Shown here: positions 29,347 to 39,254 of the stretch, piece after piece
How the letters are laid out: each line of letters starts with the position of its first letter
Numbering within the stretch: the stretch's first letter is position 1
Assembly: GCF_002251735.1 (NCBI RefSeq)
Contig: NZ_NOXS01000033.1
Location: 399,846-463,845, forward strand
Length of the DNA: 64,000 nucleotides
From: Elstera cyanobacteriorum
GTDB lineage: Bacteria; Pseudomonadota; Alphaproteobacteria; Elsterales; Elsteraceae
Reading direction: 5' to 3'
Notes under the pieces: model-generated
The model's input: only the letters and a program-made list of their open reading frames with translations
Told to the model about the DNA's origin: nothing
Database searches by the model: none
Translations under genes and position numbers: made by a program

Positions 29347-32162
29347 TCGGCGGCGAGCTTGGCGCGGCTGCGCGCGGCGGGCCGGGTCGCCTTCGGTTCG
29401 GGCGGGGCGACGGTATCGAGCACGGCAAGCAGCGCCCGGCGCAACTCCTCCACCTTACTGGGCCGTTCGAGCTTCAGGCCGAAAATATCCTTCACATAGA
29501 AAACGTCCACCACCTTTTCGCCGTAGGTGGTGATCTTGGCGGCGCCGATTTGCAGGTTTTGCTTGGTGATGGTGCTGCCAAGATCGTGCAGCAGCCCTGG
29601 CCGATCGCGGCCATTGATCTCGACCACCGTGGACGTGGCAGAGGCGGAATTATGCACCAGAACACGCGGCGGCACGGTAAAGACCTGGGTGCGCGCCGGG
29701 CCGCTGCGCTGGGTCTTGAGATCGGCGAGCGACTTCAGCCGCCCGGACAGGGATTGTTCGATCAGCACGGCCAGGCGCGCCAGCTTATCGGGCCGGTCGA
29801 AGGCGCCGCCGTCCTGGTCTTGCACCGTGAAACTATCCAGCACCATCGAGTTCGATAGGGTGAAAATCCGCGCGTCGACGATATTCGCCCCGGCAACCGC
29901 CAAGGCCCCGGCGATGCGGGCGAACACGCCCGGATGGTCCCCCGTATAGATGGTCACATCGGTCACGCCGCGCTTGGCATCGACGCGGGTTTCGACCGAC
30001 AGCGGCGCGCCGTCCAGCATGGCGCGGCGGATCATGCGGGCATTGCGCGCCAAAATCGCCGGGTCGGCGGACAGCCAGTAGGACGGGCTGCCGAGGGCGA
30101 TATGGGCGTTGAAATCCGCCTCCGCCCAATCGTCCAGCAGCTTGCGCATTTCGGTATGCTGGGCTTGCAGCCGCCGTTCGAGCGGGCTGACGCCTTCCAC
30201 CGGTTCGGCGGTCAGCTTAGCTTCGGCGAGGGTGTAGAGCTCGCGCAGCAGCCCGGCCTTCCAATTGTTCCAGACTTTCGGACCAACGGCGCGAATATCG
30301 GCGACGGTCAGGATCAGCAGCAGCTTCAACCGTTCCGGCGACTGCACCAGATCGACGAAATCCTGCAAGGTCTTCGGATCCTGCAAATCGCGGCGGAAGG
30401 CGGTATTGCTCATGGCGAGATGCTGGCGCACCAGCCAGGCGACGGTTTCCGTCTCCTCCGCCGTCAACCCCAGGCGCGGGCAGAGCTTATAAGCCACCTG
30501 TTCGCCCAAGACCGAATGATCGCCGCCGCGCCCTTTGGCGATATCGTGCAGCAGCACCGCGACATACAGCGCCCGGCGCGATACCAGCGTTGGGAAGAGG
30601 GCGGTGGCCAGCGGCGCTTCGTCCTTCAGTTTGCCTTTTTCGATCGCGGCCAGAATGCCGATGGCGAACAGCGTATGCTCGTCCACCGTAAACACATGGT
30701 ACATATCGTACTGCATTTGGGCGACGACCCGGCCAAAATCCGGCACAAAGCGGCCCAGCACCCCGGCTTCGTTCATCCGGCGCAGCGCTTGTTCCGGCTC
30801 GTTGCGCGACGCGAGCATTTCAAGAAACAGCCGGTTGGCGTCCGGGTGATCGCGCAGCTTGGCGTCGATCAGCTTCAGGTTTTGTGTGACGAGCCGAAGG
30901 GCGGTCGGGTGAATATCGAAGCCCGTGCGGTCGGCCTCCCAAAACAGCCGGATCAGGTTTACAGGGTCGGCTAAAAAGGCTTCCTTTTGCCCGATGGAAA
31001 GACGGTTCCCCTCGACGATAAAACCGTCCTTCTCGTGCTTTTTGGTCCCGAACCAGCGGTGCAGGGCGGAGGCTTTGGGCTTGCGCTTCTGTTCCGCTTC
31101 CAAGGCTGCGCAGAAGATGCGGGTGAGGTCGCCCACGTCTTTCGCCACCAGAAAATAATGCTTCATAAAGCGTTCGACACCGCGCGTGCCCGCGTGGTCG
31201 GTATAGCCCATCGCGGCGGCCAGTTCGCGCTGCACGTCGAAGGTCAGCCGCTCTTCCGCCCGGCCCGCCAGATAGTGCAGATGGCAGCGAATGGTCCAGA
31301 AGAAGGCCTCGGCTTTCGCGAATTTATTGGCTTCCGCCGTGGTCAGCACGCCGCGCAGCGGCAGGGCGGCGACGTCATCGACCTGATAGGCGTATTTGGC
31401 GATCCAATAGAGCGTATGCAGATCGCGGAGGGCGCCTTTGCCTTCCTTGATATTCGGCTCCAGCACATAGCGGCTATCGCCCATCCGCTCGTGCCGCGCG
31501 TCGCGCTCGCCCAGTTTGGCTTCGACGAAATCAAGCGCGGTGCCGGTCACCACTTCGGCGGCAAACCGGCGCTTCAGGTCGCTGTAGAGCGCTTGATCCC
31601 CCCAAACGTAGCGCGACTCCAGCAGGGCGGTACGGATGGTTTGGTCCTGCCGTGCCATGCGCAGGCATTCTTCGACCGAGCGGGTAGCGTGCCCGACCTT
31701 CAGCCCCAAATCCCACAGCATATACAGCATATATTCGACGATCTGCTCGCCGACCGGGGTTTGCTTATAGGGCAGCAGGAACAGTAGATCGACGTCGGAA
31801 AATGGCGCCATTTCCCCGCGCCCATAGCCGCCGACGGCGACTACTGCCAGCCGTTCAGCCTGGGTGGGGTTTGGGGTTTGGTAGACCCGCAGCGTCGTAT
31901 CGTCATAGAGCACGCGGATGAGTTGGTCGGTCAGATAGGCCATCGCCCGCGCGGTTTCGATGCCGCTGGCGCCGCCCGCCAGAAAGCGCCGTTTAATCTC
32001 GTCCCGCCCGTGGGCCAACGCCTGTTTCAACTCGGCGAAGACGGCCGTGCGCCGCGCCGGGCTTTGCCGGTCGGTGAAGGTAAGGGCGGCGAGCGTCAGA
32101 TCAAGCGTGCGACGTTCGATCAGGGCGCGGCGGGCTTTGGGATACGTGGGCGAGCGGACCAT
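29343..32162 (-). CDS. glnD: bifunctional PII uridylyltransferase/uridylyl-removing enzyme
   Basis: A 939-residue nitrogen sensor that uridylylates PII proteins when glutamine is low and removes UMP when it is high. Domains in order: nucleotidyltransferase with GGYGRGEMAPFSDVDLLFL (111-129); the GlnD linker helices; an HD hydrolase domain with His539-Asp540 in LLHDIAKGRGGDHS; and two ACT domains (about 735-815 and 845-920) that bind glutamine, with DHPGVFARIAGALAVAGANIV and RDRPGLLHDLGSTITKQN. All motifs are intact. Divergent from the Pro/Ala-rich gene at 32281. Confidence 0.96.
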   Translation of the reverse strand: MVRSPTYPKARRALIERRTLDLTLAALTFTDRQSPARRTAVFAELKQALAHGRDEIKRRFLAGGASGIETARAMAYLTDQLIRVLYDDTTLRVYQTPNPTQAERLAVVAVGGYGRGEMAPFSDVDLLFLLPYKQTPVGEQIVEYMLYMLWDLGLKVGHATRSVEECLRMARQDQTIRTALLESRYVWGDQALYSDLKRRFAAEVVTGTALDFVEAKLGERDARHERMGDSRYVLEPNIKEGKGALRDLHTLYWIAKYAYQVDDVAALPLRGVLTTAEANKFAKAEAFFWTIRCHLHYLAGRAEERLTFDVQRELAAAMGYTDHAGTRGVERFMKHYFLVAKDVGDLTRIFCAALEAEQKRKPKASALHRWFGTKKHEKDGFIVEGNRLSIGQKEAFLADPVNLIRLFWEADRTGFDIHPTALRLVTQNLKLIDAKLRDHPDANRLFLEMLASRNEPEQALRRMNEAGVLGRFVPDFGRVVAQMQYDMYHVFTVDEHTLFAIGILAAIEKGKLKDEAPLATALFPTLVSRRALYVAVLLHDIAKGRGGDHSVLGEQVAYKLCPRLGLTAEETETVAWLVRQHLAMSNTAFRRDLQDPKTLQDFVDLVQSPERLKLLLILTVADIRAVGPKVWNNWKAGLLRELYTLAEAKLTAEPVEGVSPLERRLQAQHTEMRKLLDDWAEADFNAHIALGSPSYWLSADPAILARNARMIRRAMLDGAPLSVETRVDAKRGVTDVTIYTGDHPGVFARIAGALAVAGANIVDARIFTLSNSMVLDSFTVQDQDGGAFDRPDKLARLAVLIEQSLSGRLKSLADLKTQRSGPARTQVFTVPPRVLVHNSASATSTVVEINGRDRPGLLHDLGSTITKQNLQIGAAKITTYGEKVVDVFYVKDIFGLKLERPSKVEELRRALLAVLDTVAPPEPKATRPAARSRAKLAAE

Positions 32163-32280
32163 GCGGCAAGTTTAATCATTTTTGCTAGGAACGGAAACAT
32201 CACACCAAACAGCGCAGCTTTTTGTTTAATGCGGCCCTGAGAATGGTAATCTTGCGCCTGAGTTGCCCGAGGGAGATGGA

Positions 32281-32925
32281 ATGAGCGCGGCCCTGAATGC
32301 CAGTTTAAAGCAAGCCATTGTTGCCGCGCGCGGCGATAAGGCCGATGCCGCGCGCCGTCTGGTTGCCCTCGCCAAGCATGACCCGGAGGTGATGCTGGCG
32401 CTGGTCGAGCCCTATTTACAGGGCATCGCTTTTGATGCGGTGAATAAAGTTCTCGCGCGTGCTGCGGTGAAGGGGGGCGCCCCTGCCGAAAGTGTGGCGG
32501 CCCCAGCCCGCACGCGCGCCCCCAGCGCCCCGGCGCATATTCTAGCCTCGTCCGTCGAAACCCTGCCGCCGCCGACCGTGACCGCCCCGCCGAAGGCCGA
32601 CCCCGTCCCGGTTCCGACCCCGGCGCCGGTTGCTCCCGCGCCCGCTGCGGCGGCTAAACCGGCGCCCAAGCCTGCGCCGAAACCCGCCGCGCCGCGCCGC
32701 CCGTTGAAACCGGGGGAAATCCCGTCTGAAACTTTGGATGCGATCTTTGATCAGATCGGCAAGACGCTGCCGCCGGTCAAACGCTCCGTCCGTCAACCGA
32801 AAACGCCGGAAGAAGCGATGATGCAGGGCGTGGGCCGCGACCCCAACGGCCCGCCGCCGCCGGTGGCCGGGGCGCGGCACCAGAAAGCCATTCTGGCGAT
32901 GGCGCAGAGCTTCAAAAAGCGCTGA
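32281..32925 (+). CDS. unknown Pro/Ala-rich protein with conserved ends
   Basis: A 214-residue protein of no known family. The first 65 residues are helical and well packed (LKQAIVAARGDKADAARRLV, then DPEVMLALVEPYLQGIAFDA). A low-complexity Pro-Ala-Lys linker spans about 75-145. The C-terminal 70 residues look ordered again, with ETLDAIFDQIGKTLPPVKR and GARHQKAILAMAQSFKKR. No signal peptide. Start ATG 32281 has GGGAGATGGA just upstream. It is divergent from glnD across 118 bases, where both promoters must lie. Confidence 0.55.
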   Translation: MSAALNASLKQAIVAARGDKADAARRLVALAKHDPEVMLALVEPYLQGIAFDAVNKVLARAAVKGGAPAESVAAPARTRAPSAPAHILASSVETLPPPTVTAPPKADPVPVPTPAPVAPAPAAAAKPAPKPAPKPAAPRRPLKPGEIPSETLDAIFDQIGKTLPPVKRSVRQPKTPEEAMMQGVGRDPNGPPPPVAGARHQKAILAMAQSFKKR

Positions 32926-32957
32926 CCCGGCCCTATCTACGATCAGGGGAGGCGGGC

Positions 32958-33701
32958 ATGAAAACCATCGTCATTACCGGCGGTAGCCGGGGGATTGGCC
33001 GGGCAACGGCGGTTCTGGCCGGGGCGCGCGGTTGGTCGGTCACTGTCAATTATACCCGCGATGCCGCTGCTGCAGCGGATACCGTTGCGGCGGTCAGTGC
33101 TGCCGGAGGGAAAGCCCTTGCGGTTCAAGGGGACGTGACGGTCGAAGCCGATGTCATTCACCTCTTCGATACCGCGCAGGCGGCGTTCGGCCCGCTTGAT
33201 GGGGTCGTTGTCAATGCCGGGATCGTCGCCCCGGCGGCCTGTTTGGCCGATATGAGCCTTGATCGCCTAACCCGCATGTTCGACGTGAATATCCTTGGCG
33301 CCTATCTGACCGCCCGCGAAGGGGCGCGGCGCCTGCCGTTGGATCGCGGTGGGCGCGGCGGGTCGATTGTGCTGGTTTCATCCGCCGCCTCCCGCCTCGG
33401 GTCGGCGGGGCAATATGTCGATTACGCCGGAACCAAAGGGGCAATGGATACGCTTGCTCTCGGTTTATCGCGGGAATTGGCGGGCCAAGGCGTGCGCGTC
33501 AATGCCGTGCGTCCTGGCATCATTGAAACCGATATTCACGCCAGCGGCGGTCAGCCCGACCGGGCGCAAACGCTGGGTACCACAAGCCCCCTCGGGCGGC
33601 CGGGCCGGGCGGAAGAGGTGGCGGAAGCCATTCTCTGGCTGCTCGGCGATGCCGCTTCCTATACCACCGGCGCCTTGCTCGATGTTGCGGGCGGGCGCTG
33701 A
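32958..33701 (+). CDS. SDR-family oxidoreductase (FabG-like)
   Basis: A 247-residue classical short-chain dehydrogenase. It shows the cofactor loop TGGSRGIGRA (residues 6-15), VNAGIV (the NAG motif), and the catalytic SSAASRLGSAGQYVDYAGTKG with Ser, Tyr and Lys in Y-X3-K spacing. Arg at the end of strand 2 (NYTRD) suggests NADP. Family FabG-like enzymes reduce 3-oxo groups or polyols; substrate unknown. Lies 32 bases after the Pro/Ala-rich gene and 22 before gloA. Confidence 0.87.
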   Translation: MKTIVITGGSRGIGRATAVLAGARGWSVTVNYTRDAAAAADTVAAVSAAGGKALAVQGDVTVEADVIHLFDTAQAAFGPLDGVVVNAGIVAPAACLADMSLDRLTRMFDVNILGAYLTAREGARRLPLDRGGRGGSIVLVSSAASRLGSAGQYVDYAGTKGAMDTLALGLSRELAGQGVRVNAVRPGIIETDIHASGGQPDRAQTLGTTSPLGRPGRAEEVAEAILWLLGDAASYTTGALLDVAGGR

Positions 33702-33723
33702 TTTTCCCTGACTGGAGAGACAG

Positions 33724-34137
33724 ATGACGATTCCCGCTCTTAGCGGTGCGCGGATGCTGCACACCATGATCCGCGTGTACGACCTCGATAAATCCATCGA
33801 TTTCTACACCCGGCTGTTGGGCATGAAACTGCTGCGCCGCAAGGATTACCCGGACGGTAAATTCACGCTGGCCTTCGTTGGCTATGGCGACGAGGCGGAC
33901 CATACGGTCATCGAACTTACCCATAATTGGGATCACGAACCCTATGATCTCGGCAGCGGCTTCGGCCATATTGCCCTCGGTCTGCCGGATATTTATGCGG
34001 CCTGCGAACAATTAGCGGCGGCTGGGGCCAAGATTACCCGCGCCCCCGGTCCGATGAAGCACGGCACCACCCATATCGCCTTCGTCGAAGACCCGGATGG
34101 CTATAAGATCGAATTGATCCAGAAAGCGACGCTGTAA
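33724..34137 (+). CDS. gloA: lactoylglutathione lyase (glyoxalase I)
   Basis: A 137-residue VOC enzyme isomerising the methylglyoxal-glutathione hemithioacetal. The metal ligands are visible as His13, Glu64, His82 and Glu130; their spacing (51, 18, 48) equals that of E. coli GloA (His5, Glu56, His74, Glu122). LHTMIRVYDLDKSIDFYTRLLGMKLLR is the typical N terminus after an eight-residue extension. Length and the missing inserts point to the Ni/Co-dependent bacterial class. Convergent with the GGDEF gene, one base between stops. Confidence 0.94.
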   Translation: MTIPALSGARMLHTMIRVYDLDKSIDFYTRLLGMKLLRRKDYPDGKFTLAFVGYGDEADHTVIELTHNWDHEPYDLGSGFGHIALGLPDIYAACEQLAAAGAKITRAPGPMKHGTTHIAFVEDPDGYKIELIQKATL

Positions 34138-34138
34138 G

Positions 34139-35824
34139 TTACGCGGCGGGGCTGGGCAGCCGGGCTTCCACCCGGTTGCGCCCGTTCACTTTGGCGCGAT
34201 AGAGCGCCCGGTCGGCGCGGTCGATAGCCTCGTTCAGCCCCTCGCTAATATCCTGTCCCCAAGCAACGCCGATGGAGACGGTGACGCCGATGGGGCTGGT
34301 CTGGGTTTCGATCCGCTGATCGGCAATGCGCTGGCGCAACCGCCCGGCGAAGGCAACGGCGGCGGGGCCGGGGCAGCCCGGCAGCAGCAGTACGAATTCC
34401 TCGCCACCAAACCGCGCCACCAAATCGCCTTCCCGGCATTGCTGGCGGCACAGGCGGGCAACGGCTTGGATGACCGTATCGCCCACCCCATGCCCGTGGG
34501 TATCGTTGATCGCTTTGAACCGGTCGATATCGAGGACCAGCACGCTGAGATCAGTCTGCGGTTTGCCCACGAATCGTGCCTCGACCGCCTCGAAAAAGCC
34601 GCGCCGGTTCAGCAGGCCGGTCAGCGGGTCGGTCTGCGCCATTTCCTTCAGCACGCTATTATGTTCGGCGAGGGCAGAGGCTTCGGCGCTGACCGTGGCT
34701 AAATCCTGTTCGTAGGTGCCGATGCGGCGGACCAAGGCGCGCAGGGCCTGCGACAGGCGCACAACCTCCCGCGACCCGCCGGAGCGCGAGAGAAAGGCTG
34801 TTTCGGGCCGGTCGCTGCTGCGCCGTGCATCCTCCGCCAGCCGGTTGAGCGGCGCAGTCAGGCGGCGGGCGACGAGATAGCTGATGCCGGACCCGATAAG
34901 GGCGGCAATCGTGCCGAGCAGCAGCAGCCCTCCCTCGATTTCCCGGATTGGCGCATAGGCGATCTCCATCGGCGTCATCGTTAAGACCCGCCACCCTAAA
35001 CCGGGGTAATCGCGGTATCCATTGGCGCTATCATAGCCGACGAGCCATTCCGACGACTCGACCGTCTCCCGCCGGGCGCCGGTTTCGCCCCTCAAAGCGG
35101 CTTGAACGGCGGGCAGATGGTCCATCGCCTCGCCGATATTGGGGCCGAGCAGCACGCGCCCGGTTCCATCGAGCACGCGGATATCGGTTCCGGGAAAGAT
35201 GCGCTGCGGCACCAGCAGCGCTTTCCGCATCTGTTCCGCCCATGACCAATAGAGATGAACACCGATTACACCAACCAAGGTGCCGCGCGTATCATAGATT
35301 GGGGCCGCAACATCAACGAAGCGCAACGGTTCGCCACCATCGGGGCGCAGCAGCCGATTGAGCAGCAGGGCTTCGTGCAGATCGCCCGCGAAAGGGCCTT
35401 TCAGGGCGGCCTTGAACCAGGGGCGTTCGGCGACCGACTGGCCCTCCAGCATCTTACCGGTCGATGCCTCGATAATCCCATCGGGCCGGGCAAAGCCGAT
35501 CCAGGCATAGCGCGGAAAGCTGCGCTGTAAGTCAGCCATCCACTGCCGCCGCTTTGCCTCGCGCGCACTGCTTTCGGCGACATAGGGGTCGAGCCGGGCG
35601 AAGGTTTGTACTTGGCTGTAAACGTCGAACATATCTTGGTCGAGCCGTTCGGCCATTTCATGGGCCAAACCGCTCAGCCGTTCCCCGATTCGGGCTTCTA
35701 GACGTTCAGAAAGCCGAAGGTTTAACAGACCAATGGTTGCAAAGGAGCACACAAGAATAATAACGGCAGTAAGGGCCGAAATTTGAACACTTAATGAAAA
35801 CCGCTCCAGAAACTGTTTATCCAT
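34139..35824 (-). CDS. membrane diguanylate cyclase: Cache-HAMP-GGDEF
   Basis: A 561-residue membrane sensor making cyclic di-GMP. The first transmembrane helix is at about residues 13-34, followed by a periplasmic Cache-like domain (35-290) with RYAWIGFARPDGIIEAST and DTRGTLVGVIGVHL. A second helix (about 293-315) leads to a HAMP segment, a short coiled coil, and a C-terminal GGDEF domain (about 395-555). The active-site loop is GGEEF in ARFGGEEFVLLLPG, and the inhibitory RxxD site (REGD) lies five residues before it, so it should be active and feedback-inhibited. The ligand is unknown. Monocistronic. Confidence 0.9.
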   Translation of the reverse strand: MDKQFLERFSLSVQISALTAVIILVCSFATIGLLNLRLSERLEARIGERLSGLAHEMAERLDQDMFDVYSQVQTFARLDPYVAESSAREAKRRQWMADLQRSFPRYAWIGFARPDGIIEASTGKMLEGQSVAERPWFKAALKGPFAGDLHEALLLNRLLRPDGGEPLRFVDVAAPIYDTRGTLVGVIGVHLYWSWAEQMRKALLVPQRIFPGTDIRVLDGTGRVLLGPNIGEAMDHLPAVQAALRGETGARRETVESSEWLVGYDSANGYRDYPGLGWRVLTMTPMEIAYAPIREIEGGLLLLGTIAALIGSGISYLVARRLTAPLNRLAEDARRSSDRPETAFLSRSGGSREVVRLSQALRALVRRIGTYEQDLATVSAEASALAEHNSVLKEMAQTDPLTGLLNRRGFFEAVEARFVGKPQTDLSVLVLDIDRFKAINDTHGHGVGDTVIQAVARLCRQQCREGDLVARFGGEEFVLLLPGCPGPAAVAFAGRLRQRIADQRIETQTSPIGVTVSIGVAWGQDISEGLNEAIDRADRALYRAKVNGRNRVEARLPSPAA

Positions 35825-35908
35825 CGGTCGTCAAAGAATAATCGTCAGGAAACCGGCTCACCCTAGAGCGAAATCTACGCTGCGGCAATCGTGAGGACGC
35901 AAAAACGA

Positions 35909-35936
35909 AAAAAGGGGCGGAAAGCCGCCCCTTTTT
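35909..35936 (-). terminator. terminator of the gcv operon
   Basis: AAAAAGGGGCGG and CCGCCCCTTTTT form a strong stem with loop AAAG; T runs occur on both strands. It lies 19 bases after the gcvPB stop on the minus strand. Confidence 0.8.
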
Positions 35937-35954
35937 CATACCATAATACCGGAT

Positions 35955-37523
35955 TTATTCGGCGGCCTGGGCCAACTCCGGCGCCACCCAGCGCAGAATC
36001 GGCTTGCGGGCGGCCAGGGTTTCATCAAGGCGGCGGCGCGGCGTTAGGCGCGGGGCGGCGTGGAACGCCTCCGCTGTGCCGGCCTTGGCCTTGTCCGCCA
36101 GGCTGCGCATGACGGCGATGAACTGGTCCAAGGTGGCCTTATCTTCCGTCTCGGTCGGTTCGATCAGCATCGCCCCATGCACGACCAGCGGGAAATACAT
36201 GGTCATCGGGTGATAGCCTTCGTCGATCAGCGCCTTGGCAAAATCGAGCGTGGAGACGCCGGTATCCTTCAGGAAATCGTCGTTGAACAGCACTTCGTGC
36301 ATGCACGGCCCTTCGAAGGGGGCGGAGAAGACATCCTTCAGGCTGGCCAGAATGTAATTGGCGTTCAGCACCGCATCCGACGAGACCTGCCACAAACCAT
36401 CGGCCCCGTGGCTGAGCATATAGGCCAGCGCGCGGACGAACATGCCCATCTGGCCGTGGAAGGCTTTGAGCCGCCCGAAGCTCTGGGCCGCTTCGGCCTT
36501 GGCCTGTTCCAGCACGGCATAGCTGCCGTTCTGATTGACCACCCAGGGCAGCGGGGCGAAGGGCGCGAGCGCGTCCGACAGCACCACCGGCCCCGAACCC
36601 GGACCACCGCCGCCGTGCGGGGTGGAGAAGGTTTTGTGCAGGTTGATATGCATGCAATCGACGCCGAGGTCGGCCGGGCGGACCCGGCCGACGATGGCGT
36701 TGAAATTAGCGCCGTCGCAGTAGAAATAGCCGCCCGCGCCGTGGATGGCGTCGGCAATCTCGCGGATGTCGCGCTCGAACAGCCCGCAGGTATTCGGATT
36801 GGTCAGCATGATCGCTGCCACATCCGGCCCCAGCTTGGCCTTGAAGGCATCGAGATCGACGCGGCCTTCGGTGGTCGCCGGGATCGGATCGACGGTGAAG
36901 CCAATCGCGGCAGCGGTCGCCGGATTGGTGCCGTGGGCCGATTCGGGCACCAGCACCCGCGTGCGGTGGCTTTCGCCGCGCGCCGCGAGGGCGGCCTTAA
37001 TCGCGACCATGCCGCAGAATTCCCCATGCGCCCCGGCGGCGGGGGACATGGCGACGGCGGGCATGCCGGTCAGCGTCTTCAGCCAATGGGCCAGGGTATC
37101 GATCAACTCCAGCGCGCCTTGCACGGTGGAAATCGGCTGCAACGGGTGCACGTCCGAGAAACCGGGCAGCCGCGCCATGCGTTCATTGAGGCGCGGATTA
37201 TGCTTCATCGTGCAGGAGCCGAGCGGGAAGAAGCCCGAATCGATGCCGTAGTTCTTCTGGCTCAGGCGGGTGAAATGGCGCACCACCTGCGGTTCGGCGA
37301 GATCGGGCAAGCCTATGCCGCCGCGCCGGGCAAGCCCGCCCAAGCGGTTCGGAGCCTGCGGGGCGTCCGGCAGATCGACGCCAAGACGGCCCGGCTGGCC
37401 GAGTTCGAAGATCAGCCCTTCTTCCAGCACAAGGCCCCGGTTGCCGGAGAAGGTTTCGACAGACGCCGTTTCAGCGGCGGTTTCGCGGGCGCTACGGCCC
37501 TGGGAACGGTCGAGAAGGGTCAT
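35955..37523 (-). CDS. gcvPB: glycine dehydrogenase (decarboxylating) subunit 2
   Basis: The PLP-carrying half of the two-subunit P protein, 522 residues. Lys297 in [21 protein letters not shown] binds [17 protein letters not shown] (about 101-114) and [12 protein letters not shown] (about 194-205) are also diagnostic. The P protein decarboxylates glycine and passes aminomethyl to lipoyl-GcvH. Its start overlaps the gcvPA stop by four bases. Last gene of the operon. Confidence 0.95.
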   Translation of the reverse strand: MTLLDRSQGRSARETAAETASVETFSGNRGLVLEEGLIFELGQPGRLGVDLPDAPQAPNRLGGLARRGGIGLPDLAEPQVVRHFTRLSQKNYGIDSGFFPLGSCTMKHNPRLNERMARLPGFSDVHPLQPISTVQGALELIDTLAHWLKTLTGMPAVAMSPAAGAHGEFCGMVAIKAALAARGESHRTRVLVPESAHGTNPATAAAIGFTVDPIPATTEGRVDLDAFKAKLGPDVAAIMLTNPNTCGLFERDIREIADAIHGAGGYFYCDGANFNAIVGRVRPADLGVDCMHINLHKTFSTPHGGGGPGSGPVVLSDALAPFAPLPWVVNQNGSYAVLEQAKAEAAQSFGRLKAFHGQMGMFVRALAYMLSHGADGLWQVSSDAVLNANYILASLKDVFSAPFEGPCMHEVLFNDDFLKDTGVSTLDFAKALIDEGYHPMTMYFPLVVHGAMLIEPTETEDKATLDQFIAVMRSLADKAKAGTAEAFHAAPRLTPRRRLDETLAARKPILRWVAPELAQAAE

Positions 37524-38866
37524 GCCAGCACCTCTTTCAGCCCGGCGACGAGCGCGTCCATATCCTCGTCGGTCACGGTTTCGGTGACGGCGACGAGCAG
37601 GTGATTCTTAAGGTCGGAATGATCCGGCCACAGGCGGGCGGCGGGCACCCCGGCCAGAATGCGCTTCTGGGCCAGGGCTTCAACCACTGCCGAGGCATCC
37701 TTCGGCAGCACCAGCGTCACTTCATTGAAGAACGCTTCGTTCAGCACGCGCACGCCCGGAACCGCCTTCAGCTTTTCAACGAGCTGGCTGGTCTTGGCGT
37801 GATTGAGCGCCGCCAACTGCGTAAAGCCGGTTTCGCCCAGCAGCGACAGATGCACGGTGAAAGCGAGGGCGCAGAGGCCCGCGTTCGTGCAAATATTGCT
37901 GGTGGCCTTCTCGCGCCGGATGTGCTGCTCGCGGGTCGAGAGCGTTAGCACCCAGCCGCGCTTACCGTCGGCATCGACGGTTTCGCCGCAGAGACGGCCC
38001 GGCATCTGGCGCATGTATTTTTCGCGCGTGGCAAAGAGACCGACATAGGGGCCGCCGAAGTTAAGGCCACTGCCGATAGACTGGCCTTCGGCGACGACGA
38101 TATCCGCCCCCATCGCCCCCGGCGGCATCAGCGCGCCCAGGGAAACGGCTTCCGTCACCACAACAACCAGCAGCGCCCCTTTGGCGTGGGCGGCATTGGC
38201 CAACGGCGTCAGATCGCGGATATGCCCGAAGACGGAGGGGTTTTGCACGACGACGCAGGCGGTCTGATCGTCGATGCGGGACGCGAGATCTTCCAGGCCT
38301 TCCGGGTCGGCAGCGGCGCTATCCAGCGTGAAATCGCCATAGGCGGCGTGGGTCGCGGCGATTTCCGCATAATGCGGGTGTAGCCCACCCGACAGGATCG
38401 CCTTCTTGCGCTTGGTGACGCGGGTCGCCATCACGACGGCTTCAACGCAGGCGGTGGAACCGTCGTACATGGAGGCGTTCGCCACCTCCATGCCGGTCAG
38501 CATCGCGACTTGCGTTTGAAACTCGAAGAGATATTGCAGCGTGCCTTGGGCGATTTCCGGCTGATACGGCGTGTAGGCCGTCAGAAACTCGCCGCGCTGG
38601 ATGATGTAATCGACGCTGGCGGGCACATGGTGGCGATAAGCCCCGGCGCCGACGAAGAAAGGAACTTCGCCCGCAACCAAGTTCTTACCGGCCATCGCCT
38701 TCAACTGCCGCTCGACCGAGAGTTCCCCGGCGTGGTGCGGCAGATCGACCGGCGCGCGGCGCACGGCGGCGGCGGGAACATCTTTGAACAGGGCATCGAC
38801 GGAGGGGGCGCCGATAGTGGCGAGCATCGCCCGCCGGTCGGCCTCGGTCAGCGGCAGATAGCGCAT
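37520..38866 (-). CDS. gcvPA: glycine dehydrogenase (decarboxylating) subunit 1
   Basis: The first half of the split P protein, 448 residues, corresponding to the N-terminal part of fused GcvP. Typical segments are [19 protein letters not shown] at the start, [36 protein letters not shown] and [10 protein letters not shown]. It lacks the PLP lysine, as expected, and forms the heterotetramer with GcvPB. One base separates it from gcvH upstream; its stop overlaps the gcvPB start. Confidence 0.95.
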   Translation of the reverse strand: MRYLPLTEADRRAMLATIGAPSVDALFKDVPAAAVRRAPVDLPHHAGELSVERQLKAMAGKNLVAGEVPFFVGAGAYRHHVPASVDYIIQRGEFLTAYTPYQPEIAQGTLQYLFEFQTQVAMLTGMEVANASMYDGSTACVEAVVMATRVTKRKKAILSGGLHPHYAEIAATHAAYGDFTLDSAAADPEGLEDLASRIDDQTACVVVQNPSVFGHIRDLTPLANAAHAKGALLVVVVTEAVSLGALMPPGAMGADIVVAEGQSIGSGLNFGGPYVGLFATREKYMRQMPGRLCGETVDADGKRGWVLTLSTREQHIRREKATSNICTNAGLCALAFTVHLSLLGETGFTQLAALNHAKTSQLVEKLKAVPGVRVLNEAFFNEVTLVLPKDASAVVEALAQKRILAGVPAARLWPDHSDLKNHLLVAVTETVTDEDMDALVAGLKEVLA

Positions 38867-38867
38867 G

Positions 38868-39239
38868 TTAGGCTCCGATATGGGCCTGATAGGCCGCTTC
38901 GTCCATAAGACCGTCGAGTTCGCCAGCGTCGGCCAGGGTCAGTTCGAAGAACCAACCATCGCCCTGCGGATCGGTGTTCACTAGGCTGGGATCGTCCGGC
39001 AGCGCGTCGTTGACCGCCGAAATCGTGCCGGAAACCGGGGCGTAAATGTCCGACGCGGCCTTAACCGACTCGACCACCGCGGCTTCCTTGCCCTTGGCGA
39101 ATTTGGCGCCAACGGTGGGCAGATCGACGAACACCACGTCGCCCAACTGTTCCTGCGCATAGGCGGTAATGCCGACGCGGGCGGTGGTGCCGGTGATCAG
39201 CACCCATTCGTGATCTTCGGTGAACTTCAAGCTGCTCAT
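38868..39239 (-). CDS. gcvH: glycine cleavage system H protein
   Basis: Lipoyl carrier of the glycine cleavage complex, 123 residues. Lipoylated Lys60 lies in [17 protein letters not shown]. The N-terminal [20 protein letters not shown] is standard. It shuttles the aminomethyl group between P and T proteins and is reoxidised by an L protein not encoded in this window. It lies between gcvT (15 bases) and gcvPA (one base). Confidence 0.96.
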   Translation of the reverse strand: MSSLKFTEDHEWVLITGTTARVGITAYAQEQLGDVVFVDLPTVGAKFAKGKEAAVVESVKAASDIYAPVSGTISAVNDALPDDPSLVNTDPQGDGWFFELTLADAGELDGLMDEAAYQAHIGA

Positions 39240-39254
39240 GACGGAAAGCCTTTC

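Noticed and set aside
36060-37604. Open frame of 514 codons on the plus strand opposite gcvPB
   Set aside because: gcvPB is intact with its PLP motif. The antisense product is low in hydrophobic clusters and shows no recognisable domain.
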